Assembly (NCBI GenBank): GCA_033439265.1
Contig: JAVTVX010000019.1
Coordinates: 1,433,501-1,497,500, forward strand
Direction: 5' to 3'
Source: Dillenia suffruticosa
Taxonomy: Eukaryota > Streptophyta > Magnoliopsida > Dilleniales > Dilleniaceae
DNA length: 64,000 nucleotides
The notes beneath the pieces were generated by a model. That model ran no database searches and had not been told where the DNA came from. It saw only the letters and a program-made list of their open reading frames with translations. A program made the translations under genes and the position numbers. Shown in pieces: positions 52,598 to 64,000 of the stretch. The stretch's first letter is position 1; each line of letters opens with the position of its first letter.

Positions 52598-53469
52598 CTG
52601 AAAAATAAAGTTGGCATATTAGAAAATAAGAAGGATTTGTTTAGACAAAGACTTGTTGAACTTTGAAAATGAATCCATTAGAACTGAAAATGAGTTATTG
52701 AAAACTGAAAATTGTGGACTGAAAAATGAGATAGATGTTCTAAAAAATATAATTGTTGAACTATCAAAATCAATAAACAATCCATTTCAAAAGTTTCATG
52801 AGAGTGATGAAAAATTAACTAAGTTATTTTCCATACAAATAATGGATTTTTTCAAGAAAGGTTTAGATTATGTTCATGATCATGATATTGCATCAAGTTA
52901 TAACAATGGTAGATTTGTTAAAGTTGCAGAAACAAAAGAAAATATCACATTTCAACCTGCAGAAAATGTTTACAGAACCTTACAAATAACTACTGAGAAA
53001 AATAACAATCAAACTCAAAAAATTGTCCAACAAACCACACAAAACCTGCAAAAAACATGCTCACACTCTGCATAATATATATACAGAAAATTTTCACAAA
53101 TTGCAAAAAAATATCACAGAATGACACACAGAAATGAATACAGACGTAACCATCGAAGCATCCATGGAAATACCCATAGAAAATCCGGTGAAAAACTATA
53201 TTTTTACAGAAAATTTTATTCTGGATTTAGATATAACAAATTTGATAGTATGCAAAATTATTTGCCTTATGGATCAAGTTATGTAAGAAAGAAAAATAAT
53301 GGCTCATGTTATATATGTCATAAAATTGGTCATTTTGCTAAAAATTATTTTTTAAATAAGCTTAGTGCTCATCAAGGCAAATTTAACACATATACAAGCT
53401 TGTCTTCAAAAGGATCCAAATATGTTTGGGTTCCCAAGAATAGATAATAGTTTTTCTTTATGTGTAGGA

Positions 53470-56400
53470 ACAAGAGGCAAAAATCAAAGGAAAATGTTAT
53501 GTTTATAGCGATTACTTGAGACATATGACCGGTTATGCCTCATTGTTCAAAAAGCTCGAAAGAAGAAACCATGGAGTAGTGACCTTTGGAGATAATAAAA
53601 AAGGTAAAATAATTGAAAAATGTACAGTAGGTATCAATTCTACCTCAATAAAGAATGTGTTTTTTGTTGATAAATTGATACATAACTTGTTGAGTGTAAA
53701 CCAATTGTGTGATTTAGGTTACAATATAATATTCAAAAATGATAAATGCATAGTGTTAGATAATGAGTCGTATGAATAAATTTTTGAAAGAATAAAATTA
53801 TGTAATATTTATATAGTAGACTCTATAATATTAAATAGTTTAAAAGAAAATTGATTGATATCATTTAATAATGATATGTTTACATGGCATAAAAAACTAT
53901 GTCATATAAATTTCAAGCAATTAGAAAAATTGTCCAAAAAAAATATGGTTAGAGGAATTCCTGAATTTTCATTGAAAGAACCTATAACATGTAGTGCATG
54001 TTTCTTGAACAAACAAGTAAAAACATCATTTAAGAGTAAAAATCATATTTCCACATCTACACCACTAGAAATGTTGCAGATGGATTTATTTGAACCGATT
54101 AGGAATTTAAATCTTGGAGGAAACAAATATGGACTAGTTATTGTTGATAATTTTTCTAAATTCACTTGAATTTTATTTTTAGCCCACAAAAATGAAACGT
54201 TTGAAATATTTAAAATTTTTGCAAAGAAAATTCCAAATGAAAAAAATTTAAAATTAGTGAGTTTAAGAACCGACCATGGAAAAGAATTTCATAATTTAGA
54301 TTTTATACAATATTGTGATAAAAAGGGAATTAATCAAAATTTTTCAACACCTTATACACCACAACAAAATGGGGTTGTTGAACGTAAAAATAGAACCATT
54401 CAAGAAATGACTAGAACTATGTTAAATGATAGTGGTGTTGAAAAATATTTTTGAACCGAAACCGTATCTACAACATGTTATATAATAAATAGTGCGTACA
54501 CAAAACCTATGACAAAAAAATCCTCTATGAAATTTTTAAAGAAAGAAAATCAAATATCTCTTATTTTCATACATTTGGATGCATATGCTTTATTCTGAAA
54601 AATAGTATGAATATTAGAGATAAATTTGATGAAAAAGTCATTGAAAGAATATTTATAGATTATTCTTTAAATAACAAGTCTTATAGAATTTTCAATAAAG
54701 AGTCTAAAATTATAGAAAAAACAATAAATGTCAAGTTTTATGAAAATGAATTTCAAAATGTCGAAATGAAAGATAATCATGAAATCCCCCTTTAAAATCA
54801 AAATGCAAAACAAGATAATCAAAATGAACAAAAAGATGAAATATTTTGAAGTTGGAAATTTTTAACTAGTCATTAACCTAATAATGTAATGGGAGATGTA
54901 AGTGAAGGAATAAGAATTAGATCAAGTTATAGAAATATTGAAAATCAATTTTCTTTAATCTCTACCATAGAACCGAAAACCATAGAAGAAGCCGTAGAAG
55001 ATGAAAGTTGGATAGAGGTTATGCAAGAATAATTAAATCAATTTAAAAGAAACAATGTTTGAACTTTAGAACCGAAACCCAAAGATAAATCAATAATTGG
55101 AACTAAATGGGTTTTTCGAAATAAATTAGATGAAAATGGAAATGTTATAAAAAATAAATCTAGACTAGTTGCAAAAGGATATTCACAAGAGGAATGAATT
55201 GATTATAATGAAACTTTTGCACCCGTTGCTAGATTAGAGGTAATACGACTACTTTTAACTTTTACATAATTTAAAGATTTTAAATTATATCAAATGAATG
55301 TTAAGAGTGTATTTTTAAATGGTTATATCAAAGAAGAAGTATATGTTAGTCAACTTCCCGATTTTGAAAAACATAACAAGGAAAATTATATTTATAAATT
55401 ACAAAAATCATTGTGTGGTCTAAAACAAGCACCAAGGGCATGATATGATAGACTAAGTGAATATCTTGTGAAAAATAATTTCAAAAAGGGAAATGTAGAC
55501 AGTACTTTATTTATCAAATATGTTAATGATGATATTTTTGTTGGTCAAATATATGTTGATGATATTGTATTTGGATCTACAAATTAGTATTTATGTGATA
55601 ATTTTAGTAATATCATGAAAAATGAATTTGAAATGTCAATGATGGGTGAATTAAATTTCTTTCTTGGATTACAAATTAAACAACCTTCTCATGATATATT
55701 TATAAGTCAAGAAAAGTATGCAAAAAAATTAATTAAAAAATTTGGTATGAAAAATTCAAAATATGTTAATATCCCTATATCTACCTCTATTAAATTAGAT
55801 CTAGATGAAGAAGAGAAAGATGTGAATGAAAAATTCTATAAAAGTATGATAAGATTATTGTTATATTTGACCGCTTCTAGACCCAATATCCTATTTAGTG
55901 TATGTGTTTGTGTAAGATTTCAAAGCAAACCTAAGAAATCTCATTTTAGAGCCACCAAAAGAATTTTAAAGTATATAGCCAGTACAAAAAATCTAGAAAT
56001 ATGGTATCCAAAGAATTCAAATTTTGAATTAATTGGATATTCGGATGCCAACTATGCCGGTTGCAAAATTGATCGCAAAAGTACCTCAGGTACTTGTCAA
56101 TTTTTAGGTGACAAAATCATAAGTTGGGTATCTAAGAAACAAAATTCAGTTGCATTGTCAACAGCCGAATCGGAATATGTCTCAATAGGAAATTGTTGTG
56201 TTTAAATTTTGTGGTTAAAACAATAAATTAGAGACTATGGGTTAAATTATAAAAATATTGTCATAAAATGTGACACTACAAGTGCCATTTGTCTTACCAA
56301 AAATCTCATAAATCATTCAAAATCAAAACATATCAAAATTAGACACCATTTTATTAGAGATCATGTTTTAAATGGAGATATAATTTTGAAATATGTAGAG

Positions 56401-56495
56401 AGACAAAATCAACTTGTTGATATTTTTACAAAACCTTTAGACAAAAAAAGATTTGAAAATATTAGAAATGAAATAGGAGTATACTCTCCATTTTA
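53470..56495 (+). pseudogene. Copia D pol pseudogene
   Basis: The protease active site is destroyed (the expected Asp-Ser-Gly reads Tyr-Ser-Asp at 53504-53512) before RHMTG. The pre-integrase domain at 53855 has HKKLCHIN and CSACFLNKQ. The integrase core includes MLQMDLFEP, VIVDNFSKFT and TPQQNGVVERKNR (54350), with stops at 54167 and 54452. The RT has VAKGYSQEE, FAPVARLE and CGLKQAPRA, and an intact YVDD at 55552-55563, with stops at 55195, 55441 and 55588. RNase H shows GYSDANYAGC and SWVSKKQNSVALSTAESEY (56060-56180), then SKHIKIRHHFIRD and a TAA near 56495. Several stops replace Trp, as expected of C-to-T decay at methylated sites. Confidence 0.88.
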
Positions 56496-56628
56496 AAATA
56501 AACAATCAAAAAATAAATTTCAAAAGGGACATAAAACTTCATGTAAACAGAACTCATAGAACCTCCACCATGTCTGTTATTTCTCTCCTTTCGAAACTCT
56601 AAACAGAAACCCTAAATGTACATCTGGA

Positions 56629-57611
56629 ATGGCAACTCGCAAATCTTCAAGAATTATCAAGAAATCATCCAATCTTCCATCTTCTTCACTGATTAATGTC
56701 TCTAGTTTGGATTCTTCAAAGTCAAATTCTTCAAGTTCTGACTCTTCACACTCTCACCTTAATGAACACAATTTGAATTCTCGATCAAATTCAGTATCTA
56801 TTCATGATTCTCGATCCAAATCTACTCAAAATAAAACCAATCTTTTTATCAAAACACTCAACAAGAGTTTTCCGAAAAAGAAATACCTCAACCTCTTCGA
56901 ATTCAAGTCCCCTACATTCGATCTAGACCAATCATATTCAAAAATGGGTCTTGCAAATTTGTGGATTTTGATTACTTTGAACGAGTGGGTTTGGAGATGT
57001 AAACTGTTATTGAGAGAATTGGAAGTATTGGTTTGTGCAACACAAATCAAAACTGTATAAGGAATGTAATTTTTGATTTTCACAAGAATCTGAATATTGA
57101 AAATCCTGATATTTTGAAGTCTAAGATATTAGGCTTTTTCGTTGAGCTTACCAAAGATGATCTCGTTCAGTGTTTAGGACTTAAGCAAACAGAGGATAAG
57201 TCTTTCGAACGCATGACAAAAAAAGAGGTTTATAGACTGCTTCATGCACATACTCACTCTGAAATTGGATATCTGTATGAGAAGGATTTTCCTTTATTGG
57301 TTAGAATACTGCACAAGATTGTTGTGATATGTATAATTTCTAGGTATGGAAGCACAACAACAGTGACTATAGAGAATGTCAAAATTCTAGTTGCAATACT
57401 TTTTGGAAGAGAACTTGACATGGTTAGTGTGGTCTTTCATCACATTCACAAGAACAAAAGCAGCAAACCGTATGGAAATATTCTTATGAAATTACTTGAA
57501 TTTAAAGGATTTGATTTTTTAGCTCTCAGAGATCCTATTATAGAACCATCTTTCTTAAGAGAATCAATGGTTTCTCATATGGGAATAACCATTTTTGACA
57601 TCAATGTTTGA
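56629..57611 (+). pseudogene. Copia D third reading frame (env position), broken
   Basis: A frame after pol starts MATRKSSRIIKKSS, is Ser/Asn-rich for about 70 residues, then becomes an alpha/beta-looking domain: FVELTKDDLVQCLGL, GYLYEKDFPLLVRILHKIV, NVKILVAILFGRELDMVSVVFHHI. It runs in one frame to about 56950, then in another (57003-57611) after an apparent one-base shift; a stop codon lies at 57000. The second part resembles the domain called putative plant transposon protein. No signal peptide or clear membrane span was seen, so an envelope function is not supported by sequence. Position matches the env-like frame of SIRE elements. Confidence 0.65.
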
Positions 57612-58527
57612 CAAGCCAAAGATAATTCTGTCTGGAAAGGCAAATTTCAAAATAGTGGTGGCATTGCTTATCCATTTCCTAAACAACCAATGAAGAACCT
57701 TTGAGATCCACATTTGAATATGATGAATCTTTAAAAAGGAAGAAAAAGCAAGCAAAGCCAACTACTGAAGATGACTGGAGATAAAGGATTGAAAAGAAAA
57801 TTGATAAGTATATTCAAAGACAAAAAGAAACTGAATCATAAATTTCTGAAATTTTGGGGTTGTTGTCCAAGAATACATCTTAAATTTCTTACTTCGACTC
57901 TCTGAAATTGGCTATCTCTATGCTTTGTTATTCCCTTCTCGGTTCTGATAAAGACACTTTCCCTGTATTTCACTTATGGATCTCTCTTGTACTAATGTCA
58001 ATTTCAATGACATTTTCTGTCTTCTTTCTGTGCTTCACTGCTTCAGTATCTCAATAACTCAGTTCTTCAATATTTCCCTGTTTCAATGCTTCGTTGTTTT
58101 AATACTGTGACTCTTTTTAATGCAACAAAAAGGGGGGAAATATATCATAAAAAATGGCACAAACAGAAGCTAAGCAACAAGATCAGCAGTAACACGATCA
58201 TCAGTAATATTATTGTATTTGAAATTGTATTTTGAAGACAAACAAACCTGCACACATTGAGGGGGAGAATGAAATATGATGCAACTCATAATAAAAAGGG
58301 AGAATGAAATTGTACTAATGACTGCAAAGACTGACTGTAAAGACTTAAATAAAACAATCAACCTTTGAATTGGATGAACGTTTGTGAACTCTAAGATATG
58401 TACCTGCTTGCATTATTTAATATTATATTCATATGACTTACATGATTATTTGAGAATGTGCTACATTGGGTGAACAATTTTTTGTGCATTTATTTTAAAG
58501 TTTTGTAACCATAAAAAATGGGGAGAA
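57612..58527 (+). other. Copia D 3' leader with repeated polypurine tracts
   Basis: Four purine tracts occur before the 3' LTR: AAAAAGGGGGGAAA (58126), GAGGGGGAGAATGAAAT (58260), AAAAAGGGAGAATGAAAT (58293), and AAAAAATGGGGAGAA (58513-58527), which touches the LTR and is the functional-position tract. The rest is non-coding or decayed. Confidence 0.7.
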
Positions 58528-59392
58528 TGTTAAGGAAATTGTTGTCTCCTTAGTTTTGATGATAACAAAATGTTTCATGTTGTTCTAACCATTCTATTAA
58601 GTATGCAGAATTTTTTATTCAATAAACAAGTCATAGAACCAGCAATAGAACTAGTTATGGAAGCAAAACTTATTTGGACCATGAAAATAAGATTTTTTGA
58701 TTTTGGCTGAAAACTAAGCCAACAAGATAAGTGTAGCTTGGGTACTACACTTAACCTATTATTGATCCTAGATGTACACAAAATGCCCCAACATGAGAAA
58801 ACTTCATATTCCACCACTTAAAAATTTTTCTAAGTATAAAATAGTGATCATTTGACCATATTTGGACGTTCATATCTTCATATATGCTGAAATACTTTTA
58901 ATACCGAAAATTGTGTTTCAAAGTGGATATATGAAACTTCAAATTCAAGTATTTACAGTACAATTATCTTGTTGGAATGATGGAGAAAATTCAGTTAGAA
59001 GTTGCTAGATCACTCATTTTATATAGCAGAATTTCTTGTCAGAAAATAGTTCTGAATGGATAGTTGACCTTCGATAATTTCACCACTTGTTTTGGATTTT
59101 TGAATTTGATTGTACTACGTTATAGTACTACAGTTGAATAGGAAATATGATAATTGGTGGCACATTTACCTTGAGATTTTGGTGGAAAAATAAGTGGGCA
59201 AAGTTGGCTAGTTGCTTTGAAAATTTTAGAACTGAAGCAGATTTCCTGGAGCTGATTTTTGAATTTTTTGGAAGTGCGATTTTTTGGATATAATCAAAAT
59301 GACTCTTGAATATGTTAGATGGATGTTTAAAATTCTGGAAAAAAATATTTACCCTTGGTAAATATAAAAAATCGAGAGAATTTGGAGCCTAT

Positions 59393-61992
59393 TGTCACGC
59401 CCCAAACCGGGATCGTGAACAGCCGCCCGTTGCCCCTGAATGCCGGCTGTATTTTTACAGAAAATTGGGCAGAACCTCCCCATAAATTGGAGGTTTCCCA
59501 TGTACAATTATACCTGTATAATCCAAATCATCCTGTACAAATACACAAATGGCCATCCCGGCCTCTCCAAAATCAACAAACACCACAGCCAACATTCAGA
59601 ACAACGCAAGGCTATAAACAAACCTAGCCCCAGACCTCTACTGTCATGCCCAACTAGAGCATGAGCAGCCGCTATATCGAGCGGACCTAAGTTTATACAA
59701 TATATATCGCATTTCCCAAGTAACGTTCAAGTACGTACAATCGCCTCAATGCAAATGAAATATGAGAATTAAACTATACAGTCATCCCAAAATAAGTACA
59801 TGGCCAACTACGAACCTCCATGTCAAAACCTCGCAGGGTCAAAACTAAATTAGAAATAAATCTCACCGTCGAAAATACCAACTCCGCTCTAGAGCCTGTA
59901 GCGTCGCTCTATCACAATCAACCTGTCTGAGGAGAGAAAATAGAGGGGTGAGTATCATGGGAAAATACTCAGTGAGTGAGGGGGGTAATATCAAGCATAA
60001 ATAGCATAGGTGAACAATTGGAGTGTCAAATAATACTATTTGAAACAACAATTTACATTTCGCAACAAAACATGATATATTTATCAATTTGAAATCATTT
60101 AATCAAACACACGATAGCAAGCATGTATGCATCCATTTAAAATCAAGTAATGTCAGAGCGAGCCAAAAATAGTCCTGGCAAAGGTCAACCGTGACCAAGG
60201 ACAGGCGCGTCGGGGGTTTTATTATGCATAGACTTTGAAACACTCTCTACCCCGACGTTGGCCATGAGCTCGCTGGGGCCAACTCATCAACGTGTATCGG
60301 ACCCCGCCCGGTGCTAGACGGTGGCGTCACACACGTCCTCCCCCTACGTGGGTTCAACCGGCCGCGCCTATAGCCTTTAGAATAAATGACGTTTGCGGAT
60401 ACCTCCTGCAGAAGCGTATCCGGGCAACCCGTGCCTCTACAAACGCCCTTCGTAGCTACGGAATCATCATAGTATCACAAGGGCACAACGTCCCATAATA
60501 TCACAAGGGCACAACGTCCCAGGGCACAACGTCCCACAAGTATCATCACATCATCACATAACTAGTGGGCATCCAACCCACGTAGTTCATCAAAAACATT
60601 TTAAATTTGCGTGCCAATACGTCTCTTCAATTCATTTCAAAACAGCATATCAATGCAACGGTATAAAAATGAAATTTATACATTTTCAAGTAATGACACA
60701 ATTATTGTTTCATTTCAAACCATGGATGCATAGTCATTGTAAATATAATTCAAGACACTCCAAAAATCACAAAACAGATTTCTAAATTTAATATCACACG
60801 TCAACGAATGCATATCAAAGCATGTTTTATCGAAAATGCGATAGAAAATACGTTTTACTATTTTATGCAAGAGATTAGAGTTCCACTCACAGTCTACGGG
60901 AGGGAAGTCACTCCCTACTGACAAGCCAAATCGGATCTGACCGCTCGAGTCTCTAAAAGATCAACCTAAATCAGATTATCAACATTTAATATCAAATAAA
61001 AGCCAAATTAGGGATTTTCAATTTTTCCCTTCCAAATTTCTCCCACCTAATTTACAAAACTTCGTCATAGATTCTCGTTTCCTCAATTTCGAATTATCTG
61101 ACTCACCAATGGTCAAATTTCTAATATTTCTCATTTTTTTGTCTATTTTTCCTCGAATGTCACGCATTTCAATATATTATGTAACTCTCGATCTAAATTC
61201 GATCTAATTTCGATAGAATTAATTCAAATGTTGAAAAGGTTGCATCTCTCACCTAGGGTTTTCTCAGATTTCCGGATTTAGCTTTCGTTCGCCCGTCAAC
61301 CTGATCTAAAACCTGTAATATTACCAAATTTCAATTATATTAGAAACAACTAAATTTCTAACACCGAACCCTAGAACTTCAATCAAATATAGTCGTTACC
61401 TGCAGTACAGAAGATGTAGGTGAGCTCTTAAAGGGGAAAGCCGGTCGTGGGCTCGTGGGCCGCAGGCTGGCGGGCTGATGGGCTGGCCGCCTGGTGGGCC
61501 TACGGGTCGACGGGCTAGCGGGCTGGCCCGCTGGTGGCTCACGGGCTCTCAGCCCGGCTTGCTGGCCGCAGCGGGCTTCGCGGGTTGCAGTGGGCCGCGG
61601 TTGGACTGGGCCTTGGGCCGCTGGTGGGCTGGCCTGCTCACGGACTAGGGCTCGCGCTAGGTCGTGAGCTGGCTCGCGCGCTGGCTCGCGTGCTGGCTTG
61701 CGCTGGGCGCGAGCTGGGTCGCGAGCTGGGTCGCGCGCTGGCTCGCGCTGGGTCGCGAGCTGTGGCGCGCTGGGCTCGCGCGCTGGCTCGCGGGAGATCG
61801 CGAGCTATGGCGCGCTGGGCCGCGCACTGGCTCGTGCTGAGTCGTGCGCTGGCTTGCGCGCTGGGCCTCACGCTGGCTCGTGATAGCTCAAGGCGGCAGC
61901 GCTCGCGGGAGGGCCGATCTGCGCAGTGGCGTGGTGCGGTGGCGGAAGGGAGGGGCCGCAGCGGAGGAGAAGAGGAGAAAGAGGGAAAGAGG

Positions 61993-62031
<39 letters not shown>

Positions 62032-62127
62032 GAGAGATTGGGAGAGAGGGAAAAGAGAGATTGGGGCTTTTTTAGCCCCAATCCCGAAATTTTTTTTTTT
62101 TTTTTTATATATATTTATGGTGTTACA
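59393..62127 (+). mobile_element. Gypsy (Del/Tekay-like) solo LTR, 2735 bp
   Basis: Begins TGTCACGCCCCAAACCGGG, ends GGTGTTACA, and is flanked by the perfect 5-bp repeat CCTAT (59388-59392 and 62128-62132). The TGTCACGCCC start with a TGTTACA end and multi-kilobase length is characteristic of long plant Gypsy chromovirus LTRs. No gag-pol and no second LTR, so it is a solo LTR. A partial internal duplication of its start (TGTCATGCCCAACTAGAG) lies at 59643. A short repeat of CACAAGGGCACAACGTCCCA lies at 60477-60535. Confidence 0.85.
61430..61990 (+). repeat. GC-rich minisatellite-like block in solo LTR
   Basis: Degenerate repeats of GGGCTGGC, GCTGGCTCGCGCGCTGG and GGTCGCGAGCTGG, far GC-richer than anything else nearby. 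It gives long Ala/Arg/Leu/Gly frames on both strands (61534-62163 and 61638-62081) that are composition artefacts. A GA tract (61998-62024) follows. Confidence 0.8.
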
Positions 62128-62736
62128 CCTATTTTCTCGGAACTGCTGTTTAAGTTGTTGTAGTAACTTTGAAATTTTTATTGCTATTTTTTGAGCCTCT
62201 TTACTATCAAATGCAGCAGCCATCAGTAGGTTTTTTAAGAGAGTGAGAACAGAGAACCTGAGTGGCTGAATGACTATCAATCTTTGAGACTTCAAAACAC
62301 CAAAAAGATCAAGAAAAATTTTGCTGCTATATTTCTGATTTTCTGCCTCTATTTTTATTTGTTTTAAGCATTGTTTGAGTTGTAAAAAGGTGTTGAGTGA
62401 GTGAATCATTGTATGAGTTTGTTTCCATTGTTGGACGAAATAATTTTTATGGTGTGAAGATCAGAAGTTAACAAGTGGATGTACATTTGTTCTCTTGGAT
62501 CATAGTGGAAACTAGCTAGTGGCTAGACCTGGCTTGCTTGGCTGGAAGAGTGGACGTAGGCACAAGGCCGAAACACTATAAAAATAGATTTGTCTCCATA
62601 CTTTTGCCCTTATTTATTGCATTAGATTGACCATAGGTTTAAATATTGAATCCATGCGGAATTAGATTTTTGTAAAGCTAATTTAGGACAACCAATGCAA
62701 CCTCCCTTCTTGATTGTCTTTGGGACCAGCATATCT

Positions 62737-62906
62737 AAACTATCTTAAGTGGGTTATTGTAATATACGCCGTTCATCCTAAAATTAATAATTATGACTCA
62801 AAATTAAATATTTTATATTGCGGGGAGACCGTTATTACTTTTAAATAGTATTTTTTTTAATATAGTTATGTTTTCATTTTTTTTTAGTGCATGAGAACGA
62901 GAGTTA

Positions 62907-62959
<53 letters not shown>

Positions 62960-64000
62960 TAATTCCAAGCATATTATCCTTCATATCTCCCTTTCTCTAT
63001 TTTTTTTAAATGGATTATTTGTCACCAATCGATATATGGGTCTCATCCGACTAATTTAACTTGAATACTGTAGGGCTCTTCATGAATAGATTGACTCTTC
63101 TATATCTTATTTTTTTATTTTTATAATTCAAACCTAAGATTTATGATTAATGAAATATAATGCAGACAGCTACACCCATAGGTGTTTTGGTCCATTTCTC
63201 TATTTGTGACTTGCACACAAACCTTTGATGACCTATTGTATGCATATGCACTGCAATTTGCAAAAGATGAATTCAAACAAATCACTCTAGTCTGGTGCAT
63301 GATGGGAAAGAAAAAAAAAAAGCAATCAACTTAGGGAAAGAAAGATAAGTTGATAATATTATGATCTTTTTGGAATAATATTTTCTTGTATATAACCAAT
63401 TAAATGCTACTTATCGGTGGAAATTTTATTTTATTTTTCTTTTTTTTTCCCTATAGTGGTGAACTTCAATTATGAAAAGAGAGAAAATTCAAACTTCATG
63501 AGTCTGACACACATAATTGAAACAACCCACTATTCATAAATTTCTAGTGATTTATGAGTGCCACACTAAGTGCTAGGCTGCACAACTGGTGTAGGCATAG
63601 TTGCAGCTTTTAATTCATTGGGAATTTTATTTCGTTCCTGCAGTGAGACCAAAAGGTTTCTCTGTTTGTTATATTTTTTGGTTGACATTTAATTCCCCTT
63701 TGATTTCATACTTTTAGGTTTTAACCCAATTTTTTTAGAAGAACATTAAGGGTTTTTGAGTTTGCATTAAATGTTAAGAAAATTTGATTTTATTATGAAT
63801 AATATGCATTTGAAATATAAGTGAATTAATTATAACTCAATTGACACAATTTTCTTTCTCTTAAAAATCTTGAATTCAAACCTTCCTATATATGAAATTT
63901 TGAATTTAGAGTCTATGTATAAAGAAAAATACATAATCTTTTTCTCTTTTTGGGTTACATGAGATTTGAACTCTGAATCACGAAATTGAGACAGAAAGTT
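62737..64000. other. Intergenic DNA at right edge
   Basis: (AG)21 tract at 62911-62952. A weak minus-strand copy of the SINE-like family at about 63012-63150 (CACCAATCGATATATGGG, TAGATTGACTC). Otherwise AT-rich, with no gene seen. Confidence 0.45.

Larger units (their letters stand above)
49985..62731 (+). mobile_element. Copia D: complete SIRE/Maximus-like retrotransposon with nested solo LTR
   Basis: LTRs at 49985-51448 (1464 bp) and 58528-62731. The second is 4204 bp, but becomes exactly 1464 bp when the 2735-bp nested LTR and one 5-bp duplication are removed. The perfect target duplication TATCT is at 49980-49984 and 62732-62736. Interior order is gag, protease, integrase, RT, RNase H, then an extra reading frame before the polypurine tract. 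Long LTRs plus a post-pol frame are the features of the SIRE/Maximus lineage. Without the insertion the element is about 10.0 kb. Many stops (often at expected Trp codons) make it inactive. Confidence 0.93.
58528..62731 (+). repeat. Copia D 3' LTR, split by solo LTR
   Basis: 58528-59392 and 62128-62731 together match the 5' LTR end to end: TGTTAAGGAAATTG at the start, GGGACCAGCA at the end, then TATCT. Confidence 0.93.

Noticed and set aside
61534-62163. A 209-codon frame and its opposite-strand partner in the GC-rich block
   Set aside because: Both lie in a degenerate minisatellite within a solo LTR; high GC removes stop codons, so length carries no weight.

Overview
This window is nuclear DNA of a flowering plant, probably a eudicot and possibly woody. 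It is AT-rich, has GT-AG introns and no operons, and is dominated by decayed transposable elements and long CT/GA microsatellites. Species cannot be named from the sequence alone. Three ordinary spliced genes, all on the + strand, can be assembled exon by exon: a dienelactone-hydrolase-like protein (18408-22536, 5 exons, 280 aa), a group IIb WRKY transcription factor (34975-37592, 5 exons, 628 aa) and a phytepsin-type vacuolar aspartic protease with a plant-specific insert (43139-48273, 13 coding exons, 514 aa). Their coding exons show no frameshift or internal stop.

Layout. 1-7762: a minus-strand LINE fragment split by a complete Copia element (Copia A, 30-6896, target duplication GACCC); the LINE frame continues across the insertion point. 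7941-10670: 5' half of a second Copia element (Copia B), cut by a CACTA left terminus at 10671 that carries a tandem array of about ten GCGACGAATT-type units. 13560-17252: a mosaic of a hAT-like end, a 401-bp hAT MITE with a perfect 8-bp duplication, a fragment of the dienelactone hydrolase gene (exon 2 joined to intron 4 sequence), a Gypsy LTR/gag remnant, a CACTA right terminus and the 3' end of another Copia element (Copia C). 18084-18196: a SINE beside the hydrolase gene. 20663-21111: a solo LTR in hydrolase intron 4. 22537-34730: intergenic DNA with SINE-like repeats, a second hAT MITE and microsatellites. 39430-40750: a block of organelle-like composition, possibly a mitochondrial insertion. 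49985-62731: a complete SIRE-like Copia element (Copia D, target duplication TATCT) with 1464-bp LTRs and a third, env-position reading frame; its 3' LTR is split by a 2735-bp Gypsy-type solo LTR (59393-62127, target duplication CCTAT).

The three host genes are not functionally linked. The history of insertions is unusually readable: four insertions have exact target duplications, one further insertion has a continuous host reading frame, and two insertions have paralogous empty sites inside this same window. I found no CRISPR array, bacterial operon or convincing new enzymatic system. The best leads are the ectopic hydrolase gene fragment lying between CACTA termini, the env-position reading frame of Copia D, and the density of CT/GA tracts in the untranslated and intronic parts of all three genes.
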